The position numbers were made by a program, and so were the translations under genes. A stretch of DNA of 64,000 bases from Multifurca ochricompacta (lineage: Eukaryota; Basidiomycota; Agaricomycetes; Russulales; Russulaceae). Numbering within the stretch: position 1 is the stretch's first letter; each line of letters starts with the position of its first letter. Below are positions 49,198 through 57,497 of this stretch, piece by piece. The stretch lies in contig WTXG01000171.1 in assembly GCA_022496185.1 (NCBI GenBank), positions 1 to 64,000 on the forward strand, in the 5' to 3' direction. The notes below the pieces were generated by a model. The model was given only the letters and a program-made list of their open reading frames with translations, was not told the origin of the DNA and searched no databases.

Positions 49198-52100
49198 GAG
49201 CAAATTTCTAGGCAGTTGTGGGGGAGAGAGCTGTTCTGCAGCAACTCATATTTTCCCTGGCTCTTTATCTGCCTCTGGATGGCATCTATAGAAGTCCTTG
49301 ATGAGTTTGGGCGCAAAGACATCCACAGCAGGTTCCCACGAGTTGTCGGCATCTGGGAATCCCTTCCATTTGATCAGATAGTGAAGCTTCCGATTACGTC
49401 CTCGACCCTTCCATTTGGCATTGGCAATGCGTTCCACTTCCCACTCTGGTTCCCCATCGATGAGGTCAGGGGGAGGTCTGGGAAAGTTCTGTCCGTGAAT
49501 AGCGGTTTCTTTGTACGGCATTAGAAGACTAGCATGGAAGACGGGATGTATCTTCCAGGTGGCAGGTAACGTGAGCCTATACGTGATGTCTGACAGCTTC
49601 TGTTCAATCGCAAAGGGGCTGTGGCGTCTGGGAGCTAATTTTGCCATTGGGTGTGACGTATGGATATTGCGCCCTTCTAGCCAGACTTGATCTCCAACCT
49701 GGTAGGGCGTAAACCTAGTAGGCTTCTCGGCTAGGGTCCTTTGCGCCTTCTGAAGGTTTCTACTGGCCGATTCCTGTATTTCTTCCCATTGGCCGATATG
49801 CTGTGTTACAGATGGTACATTCGTGGGTTTGTCTGTCCATGTGGTGCGAGGGTTCCATCCCATAATAAGAGAGAACAGGGTGGTCTACGTCGTTCCATTT
49901 GGCCAACTGTTGTGCGCAAACTCAGCTGTCACCAACCATTCTGCCCAGTCGTTCTGTTGTTCATTACACCAAAATCGAAGGTATTGTTCCAGCCATTGAT
50001 TTGTTCGTTCCGATTGTCCATCCGTCTGGGGGTGATATGCGGTGGATATGTTCTGCTGAATATCGAGACGTTTACAGAGTGCTCGGGCAAATATGGAGGC
50101 GAATCGCAGGTCTTGGTCGGAAATGATCTTCTGGGGTAGTCCATAGTGTCGATAGACATGGTCTAGGTATAATTTTGCAACTCCTTCCGCTGATATTGTT
50201 TCGTTACAGGGGATGAAGAGGGCAGCTTTTGAATAGTTGTGGTCCATAATGGTGAGTATCGAGTCGTATCCTTGTGACTGAGGAAGTTTAACAATGAAAT
50301 CCATGGCGATGGTTTGGAAGGGAGCTGTTGCAATTGGCGTAATGGGTGAAAGTGCCGGCGGTTTTGGGTGAGTGTTTACTTTGTTTGCCTGGCATTCTGC
50401 GCATCCTTTGACGTATGCTTCAACATCCTTTTTCATGTTTGGCCACCAGTAATCTCGTTTGGCAAGGGCGTAGGTATTTGCGATGCCAGGGTGTCCCGCA
50501 GAGGGAAGGTCATGGTGAAAATGAATCACCCCCCTCTTAATGTTGTCGCCACTGGTGACAACCAATCGATCACCGTCCTTCCACCAGAGGCCGTCTTTCA
50601 TTTTTATGTTATGCGGCTCTGCCCAGGATTTGCACAGTTCCTGGTTCATATTCTGCATTACTTGGGCCCATAGATCCATGTCGTGGAGGCTAACAACAGC
50701 GGTTTTTGTGAAGACGTCTTCTGGTAAAACGACAATATTATCATTGTTGTTTTCCCCTTCATCTCATCCGGTTGGTCTGGACAGGGCATCAGCTCATGCA
50801 TTACGAGCTCCTGGTAAGTGCTTGAGCGTAAAGTTGTACTCTTCAAGCTCCAAGACTTCTTGTGCTATTTGTTGGCTGATCTTGTGCGGTTCTCTCCAGT
50901 ACAAAAGGTTGGAGTGGTCTGTATAAATGATGGTTTTGTGCGGGGATCCAGCCAAGTATGGTCGCCAATGTCGTAACGCTTTTACGATAGCCAATAACTC
51001 CCTGTCCCAAATGTCATAGTTTCTTTCTGCCGATGAGAACGTCTCTGAATAGAATGCGACGGGATGAAGAATCCCTCCAGTATCTCTTTGTGATAAGACT
51101 GCGCCATTGGCATACATGGAAGCATCAACTTCCAGTTCAAAGGGCTTGGCCAGGTCGGGTTGGATAAGAACCGGCTCGGAACTGATAATTGCTTTTATCT
51201 GGTCAAATGCTTTCTGTTGTAGTTTGTCCCAGTGCCAGGGCACGTCTTTCTTCAACAAATCATTAAGTGGTCGAGCGATAGCCGAGAATCCCTTGACAAA
51301 GTGTCGGTAGAAATTGCAAAATCCAATAAACGATCTGACGTCCTTGGTACACTGCGGGGCGGTCCATTCTCGGATGCCTTGCACTTTTACTGGGTCCATG
51401 CGCACTTGCCCCCCTTCTAGGATAACACCCAGATATTCAACCGTTTTTTGTTCGAAGGAACATTTGGTGGGTTTCAGGTAGAGGTCATGTTTTGCCAGGA
51501 TTTCCAGTACCTCGTGAACTCGGGTTCGGTGGTGGTGAATGTCGTCTTTTGTGGCTACCAGGATATCATCCATATACACCATGACCTCTTCTGTGAGGAT
51601 CAGGTCTTGGAAAATGTGATTCATCATGGCCTGGAAGGTTGCTGGCGAGTTTGTTAAGCCAAAAAACATAACGTTGGGTTTGAAGAGTCCTTGATTGGTC
51701 TTGAAGGCGGCTTTGGGCTGGTCGCCTTCTTGGATGCGAATGTTATTGTATCCCCAATGAACGTCCATTTTTGAAAATAAGGCTTTGTCACACATTTTGT
51801 CGATGATTTCTGAAATTAGAGGGAGTGGGTAGTTATTTTTCACCGTGAGTTCGTTAATCCGTCTGTAGTCCTGTACCGGTTGCAGTTTCCTGTCCTTCTT
51901 TTTAATGAAAAAGAAGGGTGATGCATAAGGCGAGTTGGAAGGTCGTATGTATCCTTTTGCCAGGTGTTCTTCCAGAAAGGTAGAAAGCGCTTCCTTTTCT
52001 GGCTGTGACAGGGGGTAGATCTTACAATCCACTGATCGCGGGGCATCTGGGACAAAGTCAATGGCATGGTCCCAAGGTTGAGAAGGAGGGAAACGTTGCG

Positions 52101-52289
52101 ATTCTTCCTCTGAGAAGACCTTCCAATGTCGATGATATTCTGTAGGGACTACTTCTTCGAATGTCTTTTCTGGGTTCTTCTGCGCCTCTGCCTGGGCCAG
52201 TTCCGATGCTTTCGTAACATAACAATACACCTGATCCACAGGTTCTACGTCACTCCAGGTGACGGCCGATCCCATGACAATAGCATGGG

Positions 52290-52894
52290 TGTTACGACCT
52301 ACCCAGCGTACCTGACAGACGGCAAGACGTGGGGGACACACAAGCAGTGACAGTAGCCGCGCGGGGTCCGCAAGGACATCGCCGGCTTAGTCATGATGTC
52401 CCATGCCAAAGTCCAGAAGACAGATACGGCATGAGGTACAGAAGCAGATCACGTGACAGTAAGGTTTGATGCCTCGTGTACAGAAGGACCCTGAACCTTA
52501 GTTGACGTGGGAAGACGGTGGCACTGGTTCTGATGGAAGGTTCCATAGTCACACGTCCAGAACCACAAGCGTCTAGATAAGCCTGATAAGAACGGATGAC
52601 TAAGCTAGTACCAGCATGTATATATACCCTAGCTAGTCTCGCTCAGATGGTTCCCCATCTTGAGCTCCTGTGACAATCAGTAGCCTTGTGGACCTTTAAC
52701 TTCCTTCCTTGCATCTCACCACCTGGACTCCTCTCTTTGGTGCTTTGTCCTTCTGGGGCCTTGCACACTGATTGGCTTGTGACTGAGCGTAGCATTGGAC
52801 TTATTGTCTTCCACATCGACCCAAGATCGTCCTGACCTTGTCTCTGTGACCTAGCCGCCCGCACTCGACTGCGTACGCCCCTCTGAGCGTAACA
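52290..52894 (+). repeat. 5' LTR of element D
   Basis: 605 bp. TATATATA at 52619-52626; ATCTTGAGCT at 52657-52666 is complementary to the PBS. Confidence 0.92.
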
Positions 52895-52896
52895 TT

Positions 52897-52906
52897 AGCT
52901 CAAGAT
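52897..52906 (+). other. Primer-binding site of element D, self-complementary type
   Basis: AGCTCAAGAT begins two bases after the LTR and is the exact complement of ATCTTGAGCT (52657-52666), 38 nt after the TATA start. The sequence differs from that of B/C, but the design and position are the same. Confidence 0.65.
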
Positions 52907-52912
52907 CTCCCC

Positions 52913-53929
52913 ATGGCTACCTCACAGACAAAGAAAGACCCGCTTGCTGCTTCCACGCTGTTGGGAGGACGGCCACGGACGTACACCGGTGCTGGCAGTG
53001 GAGTGCCCTTCATGGACGACTTCATCGCCTTCTGGACTGCGAACCGACACCACCCTTCCCTCAGTGATGAGATACAGAGAACCGCCCTCGCCCTGACCTA
53101 TGTCCAGGGGCCTGGAGTGGACAAGTGGAAACATAATTGGATCCTGCGCTTGCAAAAGACACAGAGCAGAAGCGGCACCCCTGAAATATGGGCCCCGTTC
53201 ATAAAAGATTTCGAACACGCCTTTGCAAAGAGACGTGGACCTCGCCCCGTGCGTGCAGGCACTGGACCCCGCGGAGCTTCTGGCACTGCGGCGCCGAATC
53301 GCCGACCGGTGCAGAAGACCCCTACCCAAAGACAGTCGCTCCCTTTGGTGCAGGGATTATCCCAACCGACTACCCTGACCCCAGTGCTGGCTTTACCGCC
53401 ACCGCAGGTTGAAACCCAGCCAGGCCCGGCCCCCCAGCCGGCAGCCACCTCTCATTGGCCCGGACCAGTAACCTACCAGCCAACGTCCGCCTGGCCAGGG
53501 CCGATCACCTTTATCCGCACCATGCAGTTGAAGCGTGGGTGCTGCTTTAGGTGCAACAAGAAAGGGCACGTGATTGGCACGTGCACAGCTGAGCAACCTG
53601 ATAAAAAGGCTCAGAGGGCTGAGGCCCCTCCCCAAAATCCCCCTCAGAAAGATCGCGCTCCCCCTCCGGCAGTGGCGCAGCCAGGTTCCTCCGAGACGAC
53701 GACTACGACGACAACGACGACCCCAACTTCGAGATCCCAGCAGGTTGCAGCCATAGTTCTGGCTGCCGCTGGAGTCACCCCGACTTCACCCGTTCCACCC
53801 GGTGGGCTTGTGCCTGCAGCGGGGGTGATGTTACGACCTACCCAGCATACCCGACAGATGGCAAGACGTGGGGGACACACAAGCAGTGACAGTAGCCGCA
53901 CGGGGTCCGCAAGGACATCGCTGGCTTAG
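52913..53929 (+). CDS. Gag-like protein of element D (338 aa)
   Basis: ATG at 52913, 18 bases after the 5' LTR; the frame is intact and ends 101 nt inside the 3' LTR. N-terminal ~95 residues are gag-capsid-like (RTYTGAGSG..FMDDFIAFW, YVQGPGVDKWKHNWI, IKDFEHAFAKR). A Pro/Gln-rich linker follows, then one CCHC knuckle CFRCNKKGHVIGTC at about residue 208-221, and a Pro/Thr-rich tail with a nine-Thr run. It should form particles and bind RNA. Lacking enzymes, it can only act in trans or be supplied with enzymes in trans. The Gag is not clearly homologous to the B/C/E Gag. Confidence 0.87.
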   Translation: MATSQTKKDPLAASTLLGGRPRTYTGAGSGVPFMDDFIAFWTANRHHPSLSDEIQRTALALTYVQGPGVDKWKHNWILRLQKTQSRSGTPEIWAPFIKDFEHAFAKRRGPRPVRAGTGPRGASGTAAPNRRPVQKTPTQRQSLPLVQGLSQPTTLTPVLALPPPQVETQPGPAPQPAATSHWPGPVTYQPTSAWPGPITFIRTMQLKRGCCFRCNKKGHVIGTCTAEQPDKKAQRAEAPPQNPPQKDRAPPPAVAQPGSSETTTTTTTTTPTSRSQQVAAIVLAAAGVTPTSPVPPGGLVPAAGVMLRPTQHTRQMARRGGHTSSDSSRTGSARTSLA

Positions 53930-54433
53930 TCATGATGTCCCATGCCAAAGTCCAGAAGACAGATACGGCATGAGGTACAGAAGCAGATCACGTGACAGTA
54001 AGGTTTGATGCCTCGTGTACAGAAGGACCCTGAACCTTAGTTGATGTGGGAAGATGGTGGCACTGGTTCTGATGGAAGGTTCCATAGTCACATGTCCAGA
54101 ACCACAAGCGTCTAGATAAGCCTGATAAGAACGGATGACTAAGCTAGTACCAGCATGTATATATACCCTAGCTAGTCTCGCTCAGATGGTTCCCCATCTT
54201 GAGCTCCTGTGACAATCAGTAGCCTTGTGGACCTTTAACTTCCTTCCTTGCGTCTCACCACCTGGACTCCTCTCTTTGGTGCTTTGTCCTTCTGGGGCCT
54301 TGCACACTGATTGGCTTGTGACTGAGCGTAGCGTTGGACTTATTGTCTTCCGCATCGACCCAAGATCGTCCCAACCTTGTCTCTGTGACCTAGCTGCCCG
54401 CACTCGACCGCGTACGCCCCTCTGAGCGTAACA
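53829..54433 (+). repeat. 3' LTR of element D
   Basis: 605 bp, same ends as the 5' LTR; preceded by GGGGGTGA. Confidence 0.92.
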
Positions 54434-54915
54434 ATGGGTGAGAGGGTGTCGTGCAGCATAGTTGTATCCCAGGGACGTAATGATAACTGGGTAGAAATCT
54501 TTATCCATGGTAGCCTCTGCCCAGTTGATCTTAGGTTCGAATGCTGCCAGCCATGGATACCCTAAAACCATGTCTTCCTCTCCTAGATCCGTGATGAGGA
54601 AGCGAAGCTGCTTCGTTCACTCCCCAACCTGTACTTCTAAATCACAGCAATGTGTGATTTTTCCAGCTTTGTTAGCTGTCCCATCTATGTTCCAAATATT
54701 TTTCTCTTGGGGAAGTAACTGTGTCCCCAGTCCTAGCATCCTCTGGAGTCGTTGGCTAATGAAGTTATCTGTTGCTCCGGAGTCAATCAATATTCGTCTG
54801 TTGGCCATCTTCTGTTTGGTTTCAAAATGTACTGGTATTTTTAACGATTTGAAATGACTAGTGTATACAGAAGTTACATGGAGTGCTCTTGCCCAGGCCG
54901 ATGGGGTCGAGCCGA

Positions 54916-56445
54916 TCAAAAATCCTTCTGGCCAAAGGCCTTATCGACGATCAAGGCGCGTACTGCCTCATCTTCGTTCATCATGTGCTCCCAGATAGCT
55001 GCCACCTTCTGTTCTTTGGTTTTCGGGGTGGTTGCCGGGTTTTCTTTTACTGGGGTAGGTAGGTTCTGTGTTGGCAGTGTCATGATAGTGGTGGCTACTG
55101 TTGCTTCAGCAGCGCGAGCTGTTTTCTTTGGGCAGAATCGCGACATATGTCCTTGTGCCCGGCAATGAAAGCAGCGCCCTTCCTTCATAAGGTTTTTCTT
55201 TTCGTCGTCGGTAAGGGCTGCATGGGCCTTGGTGCGATCTGCCGATGTGTCCATGGCGTTGGGATCTCGAGGGTGGATAGGTTTCACCCCAAACGCCGCC
55301 TTCCACTGGTCGCGGGTTTTACCCTTCTTCGTGTCCACTCCAAATCGTGTTTGGAAGTCGAGATAGTCCTGCTGCTGTGTTCTGGCAGCACTTGTCCACT
55401 GGCTCCATGATTTGGGGTGATGAAATTGGATGATATTTTTCACCAGGGGGTTAGGCAATCCCTGGGAGAAGAGGTCAAGCGTCGCCTCTTCGTTTACATC
55501 GTACCCCGCTCTTTTGGCCAGGTTGCGGAATCTGGTTACATAGCCATCTAAGTCCCCTCTCTCCATTTTGAGGGACTTCAGTTCTCTGGCAGCCTTCTGC
55601 TTGGCCTGCCCATCTGTGAAGGTGTCTTTGAATCTTTGCGCCACTACATCCCACAGATCTTCGTCTGTGGTTCTGGTTCCAGCTGTAATTCTGTTGTTCA
55701 GCCATTCAATCTGCTCCATTGTCCAATCATCGACGGAATCCCCTCGGATGAGTGAGAGGAAGAGGTTGGTACGTTGGAAAGGGTTTACGATTTGTGGGAT
55801 GTCATGGTTGAAATTTTTAAACGTCTCAAACTCAAGCATGAACTTTCTGCTCTGAGATCGATCACCGGTGAACGTGGTTGGCAGGACTCCCGTAAGGCAT
55901 CCTGATGGGGGGGGAAGATTCGGAGCAGGGACAATTGGAGCGGGGTCTGGTAATTGTGCAGCAATGGTTGACATTGTTGGGTATGTGAGGGTCAGGGTGT
56001 CTGAGGTCTGTCGTGTAATCTGGGGAGAGACTAAAGCAGGTATTCTGAACATAGTACTCTCGGGTGCAACTGTCTGAGCCGTAAAACTAGTGGCTATGAC
56101 TTGTGCGTCTTCGCTGTTTTCTTCGATGTATTCTTCTGGTTCTGAATCTGTGACGATGGCTGGAGGATTTTCTCTCCAAGGTCCTAGGCCATATTCTGGT
56201 GGGGCAGGTCCTGTGGTAACCCAGGAACGGTGGCTTCTAGAGTAACGGATATGGTACCAGACCCTCTTTTGTTCGTCGTATTCAACTGGCTGGTACTGAT
56301 CGTCATGATAGACGTAGTATCCAAACTCGGTTTCAAAATCTTTCCAGACGGCAGAGCCAAGGACTTGTTGTGAAAGATTATCCTCGTCTTGGCGGTTGAT
56401 GAGTTCTTCGTTGTGCAAGGTCAGACTGCGGCTGGATGAAGCCAC
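54916..56445 (-). CDS. Element C Gag (intact frame, 509 codons, no early ATG)
   Basis: Minus-strand frame from just below the PBS to TGA at 54916. The first 160 codons (EFGYYVYHDDQYQPVEY, SWVTTGPAPPEYGLGPW) contain no ATG conserved between copies, yet are conserved in B and E. MSTIAAQLPDP is the first shared ATG. Then gag domain (FMLEFETFKNFNHDIPQIV ... GLPNPLVKNIIQFHHP) and CCHC knuckle CFHCRAQGHMSRFC. Gag forms the particle and binds RNA. The frame ends in AAG GAT TTT TGA, where pol starts one base back. Initiation may be non-AUG, from a spliced leader, or at MSTIAAQ with the upstream frame serving another role. Confidence 0.87.
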   Translation of the reverse strand: MASSSRSLTLHNEELINRQDEDNLSQQVLGSAVWKDFETEFGYYVYHDDQYQPVEYDEQKRVWYHIRYSRSHRSWVTTGPAPPEYGLGPWRENPPAIVTDSEPEEYIEENSEDAQVIATSFTAQTVAPESTMFRIPALVSPQITRQTSDTLTLTYPTMSTIAAQLPDPAPIVPAPNLPPPSGCLTGVLPTTFTGDRSQSRKFMLEFETFKNFNHDIPQIVNPFQRTNLFLSLIRGDSVDDWTMEQIEWLNNRITAGTRTTDEDLWDVVAQRFKDTFTDGQAKQKAARELKSLKMERGDLDGYVTRFRNLAKRAGYDVNEEATLDLFSQGLPNPLVKNIIQFHHPKSWSQWTSAARTQQQDYLDFQTRFGVDTKKGKTRDQWKAAFGVKPIHPRDPNAMDTSADRTKAHAALTDDEKKNLMKEGRCFHCRAQGHMSRFCPKKTARAAEATVATTIMTLPTQNLPTPVKENPATTPKTKEQKVAAIWEHMMNEDEAVRALIVDKAFGQKDF

Positions 56446-56454
56446 GGTGGGGGG

Positions 56455-56465
56455 AGACTCGACTT
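56455..56465 (-). other. Primer-binding site of element C, self-complementary type
   Basis: Minus strand AAGTCGAGTCT, two bases inside the 5' LTR; complementary to AGACTCGACTT in the LTR (56694-56704), which sits 34 nt after TATATAAG (56731-56738), as in B. Confidence 0.7.
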
Positions 56466-56467
56466 AA

Positions 56468-57062
56468 TGTAACGCCGGGTGCGGGCGTTCGTCACGACGT
56501 GTGATGAGTCGCGTAGCGAAACTACAAAGTCAGGTGTATACTGTCTTTCAAGTACATGGAGGTCAGATGAGAGGTCAACAAAAAGGAGCTAATCCCTTAG
56601 TGTCGGTGAGTGGAAAAGTGCCAGAAGCACTGAGACGATTCAAGAGTCGGGTCTTAGGAATCACCCAGAAGGTAATGCACCAAGTCAATTAAGAAGTCGA
56701 GTCTAAGGCATACAGGCTATCTAGGCAGGCCTTATATACGTAATAGAGATCGGAGTCTGAATTGGAGTATCGTACTCGGCGTATCAACGAAGTCGTAATA
56801 TATCCAAAGGGGGAATGGAGTCAAGTGGGTCAGGCGAGAATATACGTAGACGAATCTGGTATAGTCGTGATTCTGGTGGGAAAATATGTAAGCATTCTGA
56901 TGTAAGTTATGAGTCATAGATAAGCACAGCATGAGTCAGAGATAAGGGACAAACAAGGACAAAGCCAGTCACAACACAGTCAACAAAGGGGATAAACACG
57001 TCCCAACAGCGAGTCACATGATGAAGAAAAGAAAACAAGATGACGCAACGGGGTTTGTAACA
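56468..57062 (-). repeat. 5' LTR of element C (595 bp)
   Basis: Minus strand TGTTACAAACCCC...GGCGTTACA. Differs from the 3' LTR by scattered transitions and a 3-nt indel near 57020. Confidence 0.9.
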
Positions 57063-57497
57063 CAAGACATAGTGCAACCGATCGACATTCTTTTCTTCCA
57101 CATAGACTGGGGCCCCATAGACAGGTCCTCCTTTTTCCAGGCATCCAGCCATGTCCATACCTTCATTAGTGTAATAAATGTACTTGGCCACCTCTATAGT
57201 GCTGTCATTCTTGGATGATGGGATCATGAGTGGGAAGTAAAATAGTGAGCTGGGGTCATTAGGGAAGAACGGGAATTCTGGGGACTCGTCACCAAAGTCC
57301 ACATTGATCAGGTCGTTGGGATGGGGGTGTTCGGGCAAATTAAAATCTTCATCGATGTCGATGATTCTGTCCCCTTCGGCCACTTTGGCGGTCACATCGT
57401 AGTCAATAGGAGAAAGTGGGCGAGAAGGAGGATGCACAGGAGTAGATAGGGGAAATGCATCGATGGCAGCGGAGGCGTGGACTCTGGATGGTGACAT
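57063..57497 (-). pseudogene. Element E C-terminal extension, truncated by element C
   Basis: MSPSRVHASAAIDAF at 57497, then NLPEHPHPNDLINVDF, GGPVYGAPVYVEE, ending at HYVL where the LTR of C begins. Upstream the frame is open without any stop back through the chromodomain (FAPKLIEDFYRRHPEADKEQGRIRAVGQ), so in E the chromodomain and the extension are one continuous reading frame. The zinc-knuckle half is lost. Confidence 0.88.

Larger units (their letters stand above)
52290..54433 (+). mobile_element. Non-autonomous gag-only LTR element D
   Basis: Two 605-bp LTRs (52290-52894 and 53829-54433), TGTTACGACC...GAGCGTAACA, flanked by the target duplication ATGGG (52285-52289 and 54434-54438), inserted in element C's pol. 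The 934-bp interior has one gag-like ORF and no protease, RT or integrase. Polypurine tract GGGGGTGA abuts the 3' LTR as in B. LTR differences that I compared are transitions. It must borrow enzymes; the shared LTR ends, tract and self-complementary PBS design point to a B/C-type partner. Confidence 0.93.
49198..54919 (-). pseudogene. Element C pol, interrupted by element D
   Basis: Minus-strand order: protease (ILIDSGATDNFISQ, about 54800) down to 54434; element D; RT/RNase H 52289-50794 ([27 protein letters not shown] at about 51575; ELEVDASMYANGAVL); integrase 50679-49885 (HHDLPSAGHPG, CAECQANK, DFIVKLP, SDQDLRF, TAYHPQTDGQSERTNQW); a TAG at about 49877; the remaining integrase C-terminus and chromodomain (LIKWKGFPDADNSWEPA) to the TGA at about 49246. 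The protease frame begins within AAGGATTTTTGA, one base back from gag, suggesting a -1 frameshift. Long frames of up to 515 codons survive, so C is less decayed than B, but it is now cut by insertions and a few stops. Confidence 0.88.
37694..57062 (-). mobile_element. Chromovirus-type Ty3/gypsy element C (host of three nested insertions)
   Basis: Full-length element read on the minus strand: 5' LTR 56468-57062, self-complementary PBS 56455-56465, gag 54916-56445, pol/chromodomain/C-terminal extension 54919 down to 47421, polypurine tract and 3' LTR (37694-38285). Three insertions split it: D (52290-54433), F (47772-48352) and B (38307-47405). Joining C across each insertion restores sequence collinear with element E. 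C itself lies in E's C-terminal extension (after YVL). Its two flanks (AGATT at left, CAAGA at right) are not a matching target duplication and E does not resume at left, so a deletion or recombination removed that side. Confidence 0.88.
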
